Source: Xenopus tropicalis
Taxonomy: Eukaryota > Chordata > Amphibia > Anura > Pipidae
Assembly: GCF_000004195.4 (NCBI RefSeq)
Contig: NC_030683.2
Location: 50,667,358-50,731,357, forward strand
Direction: 5' to 3'
DNA: 64,000 bases
The translations under genes were made by a program, and so were the position numbers. Positions within the stretch are counted from its first letter, which is position 1, and every line of letters begins with the position of its first letter. The notes beneath the pieces are model-generated. The model made no database searches and was not told where the DNA came from. It saw nothing but the letters and a program-made list of their open reading frames with translations. Below are positions 33,301-43,589 of the stretch, piece after piece.

Positions 33301-35065
33301 TGTACTGTATTACATTCAGATGCATTTGACTTGCATATGGTAAAATACTGTATGTTTTGAAAGAATTTGGCAAGAGCAAGTACAAACGCATGTCTGACAT
33401 GTTATATATGCATATGGCAAGCATTCCTATAGAACACCCAGAGCAATATCATATGCAGAATACATGAACAAACAGTGCCTATTTAAATTTGGCACAAGTA
33501 ATTCCATATGCAAAATCTTACAGACCACGAGTTTCTAAATATAGATCATAACATCTATGGACAGGGACCTCCTTCTTCCTGTGTCTCTCAACATGTGCTA
33601 TACAATCTTTGTGAATATGTTATTTATTGTAGTGTTTTCCCCTATTTTGTAGAATGTGTATACAAGTAGTGCCATATAAAAAAAGATAATTATACATACG
33701 GTTGTTGAGCCGGCACCTTTATTGGGTATTGGGATAAAAACCCTGGATGGTAGAGCCCAGCATAAAGGCATAAAGGCTATACTGTATTTGCTTTACTCTA
33801 CGAAAACTTTTCCTAGAACATAATTTGCTCCCATATGAACATTTTTTTGTAACATTCAAAAAAGATAATGCACATTTTAATACTTTGGTAGTAGTAGCTA
33901 GTGAGGCATGTGCACCTATAAAATTCCAAACAGGTTGTGCACATTATTTTCTTTTTTTATTTACAATTTTCTTTAAAAAAACAAACCCTACTTTTGGCAT
34001 AATGGCAGTGCTGCTTGAGGCTTCCTGCTTGCCATATCAGTAGCCAGGTCTTGTAGCCACCTCTGATGTCAGTCACCTCCAGGTGAGGTTCCGTTTATAT
34101 ATTTGGAAAGGATTTTTTACTGTGAGACCTGTGAAGTTGTGGAATTCCCTCCCCGAATCGTGCTGGCTGATACATTATATAGCTTTAAGAAGGGGCTGGA
34201 TGGATTCTTAGCAAGTGAGGGAATACAGGGTTATGGGAGATAGCTCTTAGTACAAGTTGATCCAGGGACTGGTCCGATTGCCATCTTGGAGTCAGGAAGG
34301 AATTTTTTCCCCTCTGCGGCAAATTAGAGAGGCTTCAGATGGGGTTTTTTGCCTTCCTCTGGATCAACTAGTAGTTAGGCAGGTTATATATGTTATATAT
34401 ATTGTGGTTGAACGTGATGGACGTATGTCTTTTTTCAACCCAACTTACTATGTAACTATGTAACTATAAGAGCCAGTGAGCCACTCACTTCTGTGGCTAA
34501 AAACAGATAGGAGAGCCTCATGCAGCAGCAAACTGCAAACTGCACAAAAATTGCAGCTGATGATTATTAGTTTAGTATTTTATCCTTGCACATGATTCTT
34601 AAATGGGGGGACACAGCAGTCTTTAGGTCTGTACACACAGCAAATTCACAAATTAAGGCAAAGTAATCATAAATTCAGATTGCTATATACTGGAGATCCA
34701 CTGTTTATGAGCTTGTAAATGTCCTATAAGGTTTGAAGAGTATACTGAATGGCAAACAATGAAATGTCTACTTATCAAAGCCAGTCATGACACTCTGTGT
34801 GATTGTATAATTAATATATACCAATTTATTGTATTAACATAATCTTGTTTCAAAGGGGACAATAAACTTCTTGCTACCTCTAAGAAATCACTACAGCATT
34901 TGCCCTTTCAGAAAAACCTGGAGTGATGCCTACTTCTCAATGTAATTTTGAAGCCCTTAATATCAACTTACCAGGATGACCTTCTCCAACAGACTCTGAT
35001 GTAAACATAAATGCTCCTACGTCTTCCACTGCATGTTCCTGTATATAATCAACTGGTCCATTCAT
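16118..35065 (-). CDS. mat1a: mat1a: S-adenosylmethionine synthetase, nine coding exons
   Basis: The enzyme joins ATP and methionine to make AdoMet, the cell's methyl donor, in the cytosol as a dimer or tetramer. All nine coding exons are present, in phase, with GT-AG borders, giving 396 residues, the length of rat MAT1A. Seen: GHPDK (31-33 across the exon 1/2 join), the [18 protein letters not shown]-site block across exons 4/5, and GGGAFSGKD in exon 7. Isoform: Cys35 and Cys61 (the MAT I/III disulfide pair) are present, whereas MAT2A has Ala at 61; the start MNGPVD and the tail [11 protein letters not shown] also match MAT1A. The position beside dydc agrees with human synteny. Odd: position 121 is Gly, not the mammalian MAT1A Cys. 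Intron 1 is 9.8 kb and filled with repeats. No lesion is seen. Confidence 0.97.
16329..16606. mobile_element. hAT MITE with poly-G tract
   Basis: CAGGGCCATATTTACCAAAC at the left and TATAGCCCTG at the right are flanked by the perfect 8-bp duplication CATAAATG (16321-16328 and 16607-16614). A run of 19 G lies at 16483-16501. It sits in mat1a intron 8. Confidence 0.85.
16942..17075 (-). CDS. mat1a: mat1a coding exon 8
   Basis: 134 bp coding [20 protein letters not shown] to RPGVIV, plus two bases of Arg. The donor is GTAAAA. It forms part of the C-terminal domain. Confidence 0.96.
18289..18367. repeat. (AT)n microsatellite
   Basis: An uninterrupted AT dinucleotide tract of about 64 bases, followed by GACATATATATATGTC, lies just past the donor of mat1a exon 7, within intron 7. 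Confidence 0.95.
18408..18590 (-). CDS. mat1a: mat1a coding exon 7
   Basis: 61 codons beginning [20 protein letters not shown] and containing the GGGAFSGKD glycine-rich phosphate loop and catalytic lysines. [10 protein letters not shown] differs from mammalian LVKAGLCRRV. Phase 0 at both ends. Confidence 0.97.
18951..19169 (-). CDS. mat1a: mat1a coding exon 6
   Basis: 73 codons from [20 protein letters not shown] to FVIGGPQ, phase 0 at both ends. VVPAKYLDE and [14 protein letters not shown] are invariant MAT segments near the active site and the subunit contact. Confidence 0.97.
19763..19807. repeat. Perfect 19-bp hairpin in mat1a intron 6
   Basis: ACAGTTCTTACTGTCAGCA at 19763-19781 is the exact inverse of 19789-19807, with a 7-base loop. 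It lies in the mat1a intron between exons 5 and 6. Nothing around it marks a transposon. Confidence 0.8.
19848..20230. repeat. Possible T2-type MITE, one end only
   Basis: TTTAAAGGAGAACTAAATCC is the terminus style of the T2 MITE group (TTAAAGG). A matching right end was not found, so the extent is approximate. Confidence 0.35.
20910..21053 (-). CDS. mat1a: mat1a coding exon 5
   Basis: 48 codons from [14 protein letters not shown] to RPDSKTQ, phase 0 at both ends. It completes the GAGDQGLMFGYA nucleotide-site block begun in exon 4. The donor is GTAATA. Confidence 0.97.
21140..21252 (-). CDS. mat1a: mat1a coding exon 4
   Basis: The 113-bp exon codes [20 protein letters not shown], then [17 protein letters not shown], ending in phase 0. 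Gly121 follows Gln120, where mammalian MAT1A has Cys. The exon ends at the first half of the ATP-binding block. Confidence 0.97.
21868..22133. mobile_element. hAT MITE in mat1a intron 3
   Basis: It begins CAGGGGCGGGCCAAGCC and ends CCCCTAGTTCCGGCCCTG, flanked by the perfect 8-bp duplication TTTGTAAG (21860-21867 and 22134-22141). It is GC-rich against an AT-rich intron and holds a run of 13 C at 21934-21946. Confidence 0.9.
22788..23414. mobile_element. T2-type MITE (TTAA target)
   Basis: The left end TTAAAGGGACATGTAAACC and the right end TTTACATGTCCTTTAA are inverted repeats bounded by TTAA, the signature of the Xenopus T2 MITE family. Length with both TTAA is 627 bp, in mat1a intron 3. No coding sequence. 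Confidence 0.8.
23553..23805. mobile_element. GGGCTCTGGC-type MITE, copy 2
   Basis: GGGCTCTGGCAGACGGGGGG and CCCCCCGTCTGCTAGAGCCC are terminal inverted repeats, with TAA on both sides (23550-23552 and 23806-23808). It is the same family as 9779-10037. The 3-bp TAA target points to the PIF/Harbinger group, by inference. Confidence 0.8.
24193..24315 (-). CDS. mat1a: mat1a coding exon 3
   Basis: The 123-bp exon codes [20 protein letters not shown] onward to DDSEK and ends in phase 1 at GTAAAA. It carries the MAT1A-diagnostic Cys61 and also Cys69. Confidence 0.97.
25055..25132 (-). CDS. mat1a: mat1a coding exon 2
   Basis: The 78-bp exon completes Asp32 and codes [20 protein letters not shown] onward to Cys57, with phase 1 at the donor GTATGA. 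Cys35, one half of the MAT I/III disulfide, lies here. Confidence 0.97.
26026..27144. mobile_element. hAT element carrying a minisatellite
   Basis: Its ends CAGTGCTGTCCAAC (26026-26039) and GTTGGACAGCACTG (27131-27144) are perfect inverted repeats. ATCTAGGT and ATCTAGGC form an 8-bp duplication with one difference. The interior contains a 34-bp minisatellite and a run of 13 G at 27011. No transposase is seen. It lies in mat1a intron 1. A second copy in reverse orientation lies at the window's right end. Confidence 0.85.
26225..26690 (+). repeat. 34-bp minisatellite with higher-order units
   Basis: About 13 units of the type GCCATACTCTGCCTGCCCTA followed by CCCTGCCTGTGTGT. Unit variants recur in the same order over five units, so a 170-bp block is present twice (about 26318-26487 and 26488-26657). 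The long cysteine-rich frames across it in all three phases are translations of the repeat, not genes. Confidence 0.9.
27153..29169. other. mat1a intron 1, no element resolved
   Basis: AT-rich intron sequence. A short inverted repeat around CCAAGGGAGTATTGGAACTACTCCCTTGG (two CCAAGGGAGTA-type arms) occurs near 28150-28182. I see no exon. Confidence 0.45.
29170..29477. mobile_element. TA-flanked palindromic MITE, full copy 2
   Basis: CAGGTACCCATTATCCAGAA at the left and GGGTCCGATACCTG at the right, with TA on both sides. Same family as 4366-4693. It lies in mat1a intron 1. Confidence 0.8.
29560..32640 (-). mobile_element. L1/Tx1-type LINE, decayed, in mat1a intron 1
   Basis: Read on the minus strand, the start near 32624 gives [17 protein letters not shown], the L1 endonuclease opening, with LQEMHF following. 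Near 32300-31940 an RT stretch reads GRQAG and then [20 protein letters not shown], and 31003-30432 gives the C-terminal tract with [17 protein letters not shown] and HILWQCPLV. The C-terminus continues beyond a hAT insertion at 29897-30465. At about 2.5 kb without that insert, it is much shorter than a full ORF2, so the endonuclease-RT region carries an internal deletion, besides stops. The 3' limit is approximate. Confidence 0.75.
29897..30465. mobile_element. hAT MITE inserted in the L1
   Basis: TAGGGATGTAGCGAAC at the left and GTTCGCTACATCTCTA at the right are inverted ends. The 8-bp duplication CTCACCTC is perfect (29889-29896 and 30466-30473). The L1 reading frame resumes on the other side, so the hAT arrived after the L1. 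Confidence 0.9.
32641..34079. other. mat1a intron 1, nothing recognised
   Basis: AT-rich sequence without an exon, LINE motif or terminal inverted repeats that I could support. Confidence 0.45.
34080..34470 (+). mobile_element. CR1/L2-clade LINE 3' end
   Basis: The sequence reads the last codons of a LINE ORF2 (a tract like [11 protein letters not shown], frameshifted), then a 3' untranslated region with CATCTTGGAGTCAGGAAGGA and GGTTGAACGTGATGGACGTA. It closes in ACTATGTAACTATGTAACTA. The tail matches the CR1 copies elsewhere in the window, but the 3' UTR is a different subfamily. Severely 5'-truncated. Confidence 0.75.
34972..35065 (-). CDS. mat1a: mat1a coding exon 1
   Basis: The ATG at 35063-35065 has A at -3 and opens [11 protein letters not shown], typical of MAT1A. 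The exon ends in GHP plus one base of Asp32, followed by GTAAGT. In-frame codons upstream are 5' untranslated sequence. Confidence 0.96.
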
Positions 35066-35272
35066 TTTGTTTTGGAGCAATCTATAGCAGGAAAAACTAA
35101 TGTTACAGTGCTGTTTATGATTCAAGGCTGACAGCTGGTAGCTGTTTTGTCAGCAGTCCTGTAAGGTCTTGCAGCTGCTAGTAGTTGAGTAACTTTTCTG
35201 TGTTTGTATTAGATTGTACCGCCTATGCCTGTGTCACTGACTCGTATGAGCTGTCAGTCAGGGTGCCTACTC

Positions 35273-35281
35273 CTATATATG
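35273..35281 (-). promoter_or_regulatory. Possible mat1a TATA box
   Basis: Minus-strand CATATATAGG lies about 210 bases upstream of the ATG. A TATA box here would give a 5' UTR of roughly 180 bases. It is a single motif and has not been tested. Confidence 0.35.
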
Positions 35282-36147
35282 GGAAATACACGTTTTCCAT
35301 AACCATGTGAGAAATTTGGAACAAACTTTTTGTTTAACTGGGTAAACATATGTATTTGTTGGTGCATTAATTAGGTGTGGGCACATTTCTGAAATAAGCT
35401 TGGCCGGGGCCAAAGAAAAATATTTAAAATAATAATTAATAAAAACAGTTATGACCTTATTAAAATTAAATAATGTTTCATTTGCCACAGGTCTGTTTGT
35501 TTGTTTCAGTAAAGCTGGTAACGCATGGAGGGTCATCAGACTTATTTTCTATGCGGTCGCATGTGGTCAGATTTACATAGAACAAGTTGGCCACATATGT
35601 AGATGGATCTCAGAACCAGCTGTTACATGCATTTTCAGGGCAGAATATGATACAGCACACATGCTAAATCAGCCAATCACTTGTTTTTGAAGAAATCAGA
35701 GGTTGATAATCTTTGATAATCTACATTACTCAATAAGGGGCACCAACTACTATAGTAAATTTTTTGCATATCTTAGCAAAACAGATATCATAGAATATTA
35801 TGGTAATATCGCAGGAGAGGCAATTTCTCGCCGGGTGATGAAGCAACCTGTGTCATGGCCCTAACCTTTCACCCTAAACAGTGATGCACAAACTCAACAT
35901 TTCTAAGACTTCTGATAGCTAAGACATACAGTAAATTGTATGTTTATTTGCTATTCAGTGTGGGTACTTATTATTAAGCCTGTGATACACATGATCTTCC
36001 TTTGAATTAACCCCCTCTCTTTTTCCCAGTGTGTGATTATTCTGTTCTTAAGCTATACAAGGTTGTAAGGAACCTGGACAAGCCAAGCTGCTCTATTTTT
36101 CAACTGTATTTTTCTACCTCCGTTTTAGCATAGAAGACCACCTACAG
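35282..36147. other. mat1a upstream region
   Basis: AT-rich intergenic DNA upstream of mat1a. I see no CpG cluster, exon or full repeat element. Confidence 0.4.
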
Positions 36148-36549
36148 CAGGGGTGTCAAACTCAATCACATAAGGGGGCTGAAATCTAAAACACAGGCTA
36201 AATTGCGGGTCAAATTTTTTATTAATATACTTAGTAAGATACTAAGGGGTATATTTATCACAATGTGTAAAAGTGGAGTAAGACATTACCGGTGATGTTG
36301 CTCATAGCAGCCAATAGATGCTTTGCTACTGTTTAAATCTGATTACTGATTGGATGCCTTGGGCAACATTACTGGTAATGCTTCACTCCACTTTTTACAC
36401 ATCATGATAAATATACCTTTTAGTCTTAGTTACTATGTGAGGAAAATGGAAATTGATCAGGCTGGATGGTCAGACACACTCACCAAGGGCCAGATAAAAC
36501 AGCCAGGTGGGCCGGATTTGGCCCCCGGGCCTTGTGTTTGACATATATG
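36148..36549. mobile_element. hAT element with nested MITE
   Basis: CAGGGGTGTCAAACTCAATC at the left and GGGCCTTGTGTTTGACATAT at the right are hAT-style ends. The flanks ACCTACAG and GTCTAGAG agree at only 5 of 8 positions, so this is an old insertion. A palindromic MITE sits inside it. Confidence 0.7.
36243..36422. mobile_element. Palindromic MITE inside a hAT
   Basis: AAGGGGTATATTTATCACAA followed by TGTGTAAAAGTGGAGT is inverted at the right as ACTCCACTTTTTACACATCA then TGATAAATATACCTTTT. The two halves could pair over most of the element. Confidence 0.7.
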
Positions 36550-37112
36550 GTCTAGAGCTTTTCAAAGAAGATTTAATGTTATGATTTAAGGATCATTGAT
36601 TTATTTTCTGTCTTCCCTTTAGGCTACAGTAGGTGAAAATTGTGTGCACAATGAAGCGTCTTTCCTTTTTCGTTTTAGTGCTAAAAGTCCTTTTTCCTTG
36701 CAGCAGAGCTGTATTATGACATTTTTTTTAGGTCGATAACCTTCCTTTTTTGTAAATTAAATCCCAGTATACAAGCTTGTAAGCAAACATTAAAACAATA
36801 ATGGCATGTGAAACTAAACTCATATTCAGAGAGGCTTAAATTCAGTCCTCATATCAGCAATATTGTGTTGAAATTTCCAGGCATTCATTTTACAAACTGT
36901 ACGAAGAAGATAATGAGACCTGCCCAAGGTTAGAAATAACTGACATGGGAATAGAAGCAGACTGTCGTGTATACTGAGCTAACCCTTCTTTTGTTAGCAT
37001 TTCTCTAGTTTAGATGAGATTGATACAACACTAAGCAACTATCTAAACTAATAACCTGAACCTAAAGTAAAAAAACTTTTGAGCTCAATATTTTGGCACA
37101 CTATTCATAAAC

Positions 37113-37290
37113 AGTGTGGAATCACTTATCCAGAAACCTGTTATCCAAAAAGCTCCAAATTACAGGATGGCCATCTCCTACTTAGTCCAATTTAAGCAAA
37201 TTACTGCAATTTTTTCAAATTATTTCCTTTTTCTCTGTAATAATAAAATAGATCCCATACCAATGTATCTTAGGGTCTCCAGCCCCTATG
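37113..37290. repeat. TA-flanked MITE fragment
   Basis: CACTTATCCAGAAACCTGTT, then the tract ending TCTCTGTAATAATAAAATAG, matches one half of the TA MITE family. The other half is absent. Confidence 0.6.
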
Positions 37291-38663
37291 TGGATGCAAA
37301 TATATGTTCCAGATCAAATTTCTGAAAAAACCCTATTACCCAACAAATAACTTTTGCAAGCAAAGTTGTTTTGCATAAACAACAGTCCTCACTGAATAAA
37401 CCCTGATGAGCTGATTTTATTAAGCCTAGTAAGGGTCATTACAAGACTGTTCCACAGTCCATGTATTACCAATATTTTACAAGGATCAAAATCACAATTA
37501 GTAGTGACAAAACTTGATAAAATATATCAATGCATTCAATTCAAAAATACATAACACACCTACATATATTATCTGCACAGAAAATATAGAGTAACCTCTG
37601 CTTATGTGGATATTTTGGTCTACTGTTTTGAAAATTGTGTGGAGCAGGCCAGTCTAACCTTGCCATGTTATAATATATGTACCAGAAGGTACTGTGCTTG
37701 TCTGACTGCTTCACCTGAACTAACATAGCAGAGTCATTTAACCCTCTACTATCCCAGCAGTTTATCACACAAAGAGTCCACACAAATATGTTCCAATGAA
37801 TAAGACAATGATAATTATTAGGGCTTCTAAAAGCCCATGCTTGCATGATGATAAGCACACTCTATCATACTATCATTGTACATAAATGTCATTATTTTAG
37901 CCCTAATACTACAAAAGATTTTAGACTAATTTTAAGAATAATTATAGGCATATCCTATCACATGTCACTGTACCTGAATAGGACACACAAAGTGCTTGAT
38001 TCAGTACTGTAAAGTTTCTTTTTCCTTTATGGTTTGTTAGCACAAATTACTTCAAAGTTTCCAATAATAAAGAGAGAGGATGATTGAAGCAAAGCCAAAC
38101 AGGTTACTGTTTACTAAACATGGCAAAGTGCAAACAGAAAATAGTCAAACAGTGTCTGCTGAAATCCAGAGCATAATTTGCACCAGAAACAAAATGGCCA
38201 TGATGTGGACAGAAAATGGATGTATATTGACATGCCTACAATATTCTGAGATTTATTTGGCACAGTAATTTAGCACATGTGGGCTAAATACAGAGATAGT
38301 CCTTTCTTTTATGTCTTTTCAATGACCGTAAGAACTGGGCTTCTTTGCACTTCTGCTAACTACCTTATTCCTGGCACCTCACTCATTAAAAGGTGCTGCT
38401 AGCATATCGGCTCTGCAATAATTAAAGCAGAGCATAGAAGGCATAGAAACTATGCAGCACTTTCTACTGACCAAGTGGGAACATGGTACAAAGGGGTATA
38501 ACGAGCTTTCTTTCTGCCTGCTCTATGGCATGTAACAAAGGCTACACTCCGCTAGCACTGCACTCTGCCCCAAAAGCTGAATTTTTTATCCAGTATGAAG
38601 TGCAGCAAGACCCTGTACATATGTGCTTACTGAATGAGCTATACTGAGCCAATTTTACCATCC

Positions 38664-39089
38664 TTAAAGGGACAGTAACACTAAAAAATCAAAGTGTATA
38701 AAAGTAATTACTATATAATGTAATGCTGCCCTGTACTGGTACAACTGGTGTGTTTTCCTTAGAAAGACTACTATAGTTTATATAATAAAGCTTCTGTGTA
38801 GCCACGGGGGCAGCCATTTACAGGAGAAAAGGCACAGGTTACTTAGCAGATAACAGATAAAACCCCATTATATTCTACAAAGATTATCTGTTATCTGCTA
38901 TGTGCCTGTGCCTTTTCTCCTTTTTCCCAGCTTGAATGGCTCCCCCCGTGTTGACATAGCAGCTCATTTATATAAACTATAGTAGCGTTTCTGTTGCAAA
39001 CTTACCAGTTTTACCAGCGCAGGGCAACTGTACATTATATTTTAATTACTTTAAAACACTTTCATTTTTTGGTGTTACTGTTCCTTTAA
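38664..39089. mobile_element. T2-type MITE, foldback copy 1
   Basis: TTAAAGGGACAGTAACACTA at the left and TGGTGTTACTGTTCCTTTAA at the right, bounded by TTAA. The centre also folds: GGAGAAAAGGCACAGG against CCTGTGCCTTTTCTCC. A sister copy is at 47481-47923. Confidence 0.85.
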
Positions 39090-39410
39090 TGCTCTAGCAC
39101 TAGTGCTTGGTGTCTTCATAAATGTTAGTGCCCAGATAAACAAAGGTTAACTTGACACTTGCAATGTGCTACACAGACACTTAGGGGCAGATTCAGCTCA
39201 AGCTATCAAAAAAGTTCCTTTACTCATGTGGGGTTTTGAGTTTATGTGTTATTTGTTCATCCAAGCAGCCTTTCTTAAATAAAAAAGCTTGGCACCTTCA
39301 CGCAGGATCAAGCAGGCTTCATGCAGGGATGACTAGACTGGGGGCCGTATGTAATAGTTCCAGAACCAGTGAAAAATTTCATTCTTGAATCAGTAATCTA
39401 ACATAACTTT

Positions 39411-39769
39411 AAGGGGCAGATTTACTAATCCACGAACAGACCGAAAGTGTCCGAATGCGTTTTTTCGTAATGATCGGTATTTTTGCGACTTTTTCGTATG
39501 TCCCGTGATTTTTTCGTCGTCATCGCGACTTTTTCGTATATTTTCCGCCGCTGTCGCGGAAAAATCGGATTGGTTTTTCCGCCGTTTACTATCGCTCAAT
39601 ACGAAAAAATCCCGACGGCGATGAAATAGTAGTGCAAAATATGATAAAGTCGTGACGGCAACGAAAAAGTTGTGCCAAATACGAAAAATCGTGACAGCAA
39701 CGAAAAATTCGCAAAATTTTAATTTCCAATACGATTATTTCCCTTTTGGGATTCGGATTCGTGGATTAC
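39411..39769. mobile_element. Palindromic MITE (ACTAATCCACGAA ends)
   Basis: AGATTTACTAATCCACGAAC at the left and TTCGGATTCGTGGATTA at the right are inverse ends. The interior is full of TTTTTCG / CGAAAAA repeats that pair with one another. The target duplication was not resolved. Confidence 0.6.
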
Positions 39770-41940
39770 ATCACATACTTTTCCATGTTTAACACTGAAG
39801 ACATAACTTAGCAAATTACCCCTTCAATATTTTTCATTAGTGAGTTTATTGCACACAAACATTAATCTCCCTGTGTCCTAGCCCATAAAATCAGATGTAA
39901 GAACTGCACCTATATAATAAAGTATAAATAGTGCCAAATAAAAAAATCAACGTGTAAATATATATACCAATGTACGCACATAATCTAATTAACAGGGTCA
40001 CATTTGCCTTGACATAATTCACGAGGGAACTGTGTCTTAGGTAAATGGAACTATTCTGTACACACAGCTCCTCTACTTGACTAACTGAAAGACAACACCA
40101 TAAAGTCAGTGATTTTCACACATTCACTACTGATATTCTTTTCATTTAAATGGTGCTTGTGAGTTACTAGCTCTGCTATTTCCTATAAAGTGTTAGATTG
40201 GACAAAATAATAATCTAGTATTTAAGATATTACAGGGTAAATATTTAGCTATGCTTCATATTGTGCATACTCTCAAGAGAGGCAAATGTCTTGGCATGTG
40301 CAGCAGTAGTAAATAAACACAGATTTTAGAGGTGTGTTGCGTAGAACCAATTACATGCAAGACAGCAAGTGAAAGGTAGGTGGAGGACTGATCAAAGTTT
40401 TTCATTGGCTAAAACTGCACATGCCTCCTCATGTTGATTCTTAACCCGTTTTATGCAGTATCTTCAAAGTATCTCATAATGTCTGTTGAAATACTGCAGA
40501 CAAACAAAAGACTATTGCAACTGTTATTTCATTAATATATCTCAGTGCATGGGTCTAAATCTGTTCAGTCAGATAGAGAAAAATAAGAATTCATCAGCAC
40601 TCTGCCAAATGCTAACATATGGAAGATTACTTTATAATATAAACAGGGAAATAATGACCATAATATTTAAAGTTGCAGTAATTACTTATATACATGCTTT
40701 GAAAATGTATCCTACATATTCTTTCACTTCCTTTGCTTTTATAAAGCACTAATATAGGTGATGATCCCTGTATAAACAAATCCTAGGATGCACACTTTGT
40801 TAGGCTTTGAGATAAGAAATGGCTCAATTTATAGGACTTACTTGCGACTCGTAATTTACTTTACTAGAATTGCCTCTACAAGAAAAGACTCAGTAGTCTT
40901 TTATTTTCTCTAGTGGAAAAAATAAAAATTGTAGAAATTTTTTAATTTAACTCATGTTAAAAAAAGGTGCGTATAACACTTTAAGTTTGGCTATATTTTA
41001 GTTTTTATATTATGATATTGGTGGTAAAAAAAATTTTTGCCACTATGTGTCATGACTTGGGTTTTTCTTCACATTACAGTCAGGAGCAGTGTTTGTGGCA
41101 AAAGTCTGTTACTAGCCATAGTGCGATATAACTTTGGCTTCATACTCACCATCGCTTTCTTATTTTTACTCTGAGCATACCTTGAATGCCTACCGAAAAA
41201 TGAATAAGCCTGCTTCTCCACTGACAGCTTTTATGAATGGGGAACCCAGAAGTGTTTGATGCCACTTCTGATGTACCCATTCGCAGTAATAAGGAAAAGG
41301 ACTCCTTCTTAGACCATGTTTAATGTGCAGTCAAACCTAGCATGCAGCTACAGCAGAAATCCCTGGCTTTGCATGGTGCATAAAAAAGTTTATTGACAGT
41401 TACTGACAGCTTTTTTGATGCCACATGATCCCCCATGTCAGTTTCTAATAGAACCAATGGTTAATCTAAGACAATTAGTGGATGCATAAATGGCACACCC
41501 TGTGTGTCACAAAAAGCTGCTGACCATCTCTGAAACGGCCAGCTGTTCCATTTCTAGCAGGTTCTACATAAAAGAGTTAAAGCTGTACATAAGAAATTTT
41601 TTTTTAAAAAGCCATGTATTATTTTGTGCAATCTCTAAGCTACCCCTGCATTATTCTTTTGGGTCAGAGATTGAAGCCACAACTGCATAATAACAATTTT
41701 TTACACCAGCAGTCAGACATGCAGACATCTATTAGTTGAGCACAGCTTGTACTTTGCACATTTCAGAAGTAAATATGTGCAATATGTTGTCTGACAACAA
41801 GGGCAAATTTGCAATACACAATTCTGGTACAAAGAGGTATTTCTTATGCAAGATTTGCAATTAGCAGGTCTTTAGAACAGCCTCTTACTACCGATCCCTA
41901 ATGCTTGTAACTGCTTCTCTTATGTACAAAGAACATTATG
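39770..41940. other. Intergenic sequence, nothing recognised
   Basis: AT-rich DNA between mat1a and dydc. I see no exon, coding-like frame or element ends. Confidence 0.4.
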
Positions 41941-41941
41941 C

Positions 41942-42361
41942 TGTGATGAATGATCTAATCGGTACATGATCATCTGACGATCGGTTTGCCATACAATATG
42001 CCATCCACGGACAATGATTAATTGAAAAGATGTCATCGTCATGTTAATGTAAAATACAGAAAGATCATACATCTATGTACGACCCAATATCGTTCGTTGA
42101 CTTCCACTAGCAATCATGACATGCGCAGTGAACATTTGTTCAACGACAAATGTCTGGCACACACACCAACTGGCAGATTTTATTGCTGAACCAAAATTTT
42201 TAAACCCAGACTATCAATTTTTTGGCCGATAATGTCAGGCAATTAGTGGCCTGACAATTGTTCATACACCATCAACTATACAATAAGTTTACAATATTAT
42301 CGGATCGTTCTGGAATCAGTTGTTTTAAAGTAAAAAATCGGCTTGTGTATGGCCACCTTTA
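41942..42361. repeat. GGCCACCTTTA-type MITE, one end
   Basis: The right end GCTTGTGTATGGCCACCTTT matches the terminus of the MITE at 43238-43580. The left terminus is not recognisable. Confidence 0.45.
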
Positions 42362-43237
42362 GAGCAGTGATAGATTAAATTGCAAAATATTTTGTTGTGA
42401 ATATTGGCCTGGATTCATTTATTTGTGAGTGACAGAAACTAATTTTTCCAGCATAGTTAACCATTTTATTTAGCTGTGCAGAAGGTGAATGTATAATTGT
42501 CTGCAGCATTGCAGGTTGAAGAAGAAAAAAAATGGAAATTAACAAAGAAAAGGGCGGGTAAAGCTCTATCATAAAAATAAGCAACCTTTAACAATCCAGG
42601 GGAACTACAATTTTCAACATGCCATGACAGATCTGTTGAAAGTTGTAGTAATCCAATGGCTTTTGTGTCAAATATTGACTAACCTTGCCCTGCAGCAAAT
42701 GTACTTTTTCGATAGAGCTCATTTTTGCAGTGATTAATAACACGCAGGCAGCGACTCTTCAGGTTCAATTCAGCATTTGCACATGCGTGTGACGTCACTT
42801 CCAGGAATAGCCGCAAATTTTCGTCAGTGCGCTGGTGTGCGCCACACTATCCCCACTCACCTCTGTAAAGGGGTTGTTCACATTCATTGTCCAAATCTTA
42901 TTAAACCACCAAAAATGCTCTGTGTGTTAAAAAATCAATATTCCATAAAAAAATTACAAAGGCAACTGTGAAAGCTTTTTGTACCTGTTAAATAATATAA
43001 AATTTAGGGTTTTTTTCAGGCACTTTTTACAGGAGGCTTTGTTTAGCAGTACAACTGGTTTTTCAGTACACGACGGAGATGTATCTGTTGAATGAGTTAC
43101 AAGAGTTGTCCTGTATGAAATAGCTGATTGGAAAGATCTAGAGAGACTTCACAAAGGGCTGATGTTTATATACCTCAGTGTTGGGTATATAGTAGGCTAT
43201 GTATGGGTTTGGGGTTGAGCCATACACTCCATCCTTA

Positions 43238-43580
43238 AGGTGGCCACACACGTGGCGATCTGACAATGTTTCATGCGACCATCGGTCACACGAAACATTG
43301 TCAGATCCGCCAAACACCGTCAGGGCTGAAACAGCAGATAAGGAGGTAGAAACAATAGGATTTCTACCTCCTTCTGCCGATTCAGCCCTGACGGCAGATT
43401 TTGGTCAGGCGCCTTCTATGGCGCCCGATCAAAATTTTTTAACCGGTCCGATCGGCGAGTTGACCGATATCAGCAGCTTCCTGCGATATCGGTCGACTCG
43501 CCGACATGCCATACACGCACCGAATATCGTATGAAACCTGACTATACACGCACCTAGTATTGGTGCGTGTATGGCCAGCT
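43238..43580. mobile_element. MITE with TTA target duplication (AGGTGGCCACACACG type)
   Basis: AGGTGGCCACACACG and CGTGTATGGCCAGCT are inverted ends, flanked by TTA at 43235-43237 and 43581-43583. Several nested palindromes (CGAAACATTGTCAGATC-type, AGGAGGTAGAAA / TTTCTACCTCCT) lie inside. Confidence 0.7.
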
Positions 43581-43589
43581 TTAGTGTAG

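Noticed and set aside
16118..35065. Assignment as mat2a
   Set aside because: Cys61, the MNGPVD start and the [11 protein letters not shown] tail are MAT1A features, and the neighbour is dydc. Only Gly121 is MAT2A-like.
43199..43534. 111-codon plus-strand frame
   Set aside because: It falls almost wholly inside the palindromic MITE at 43238-43580.
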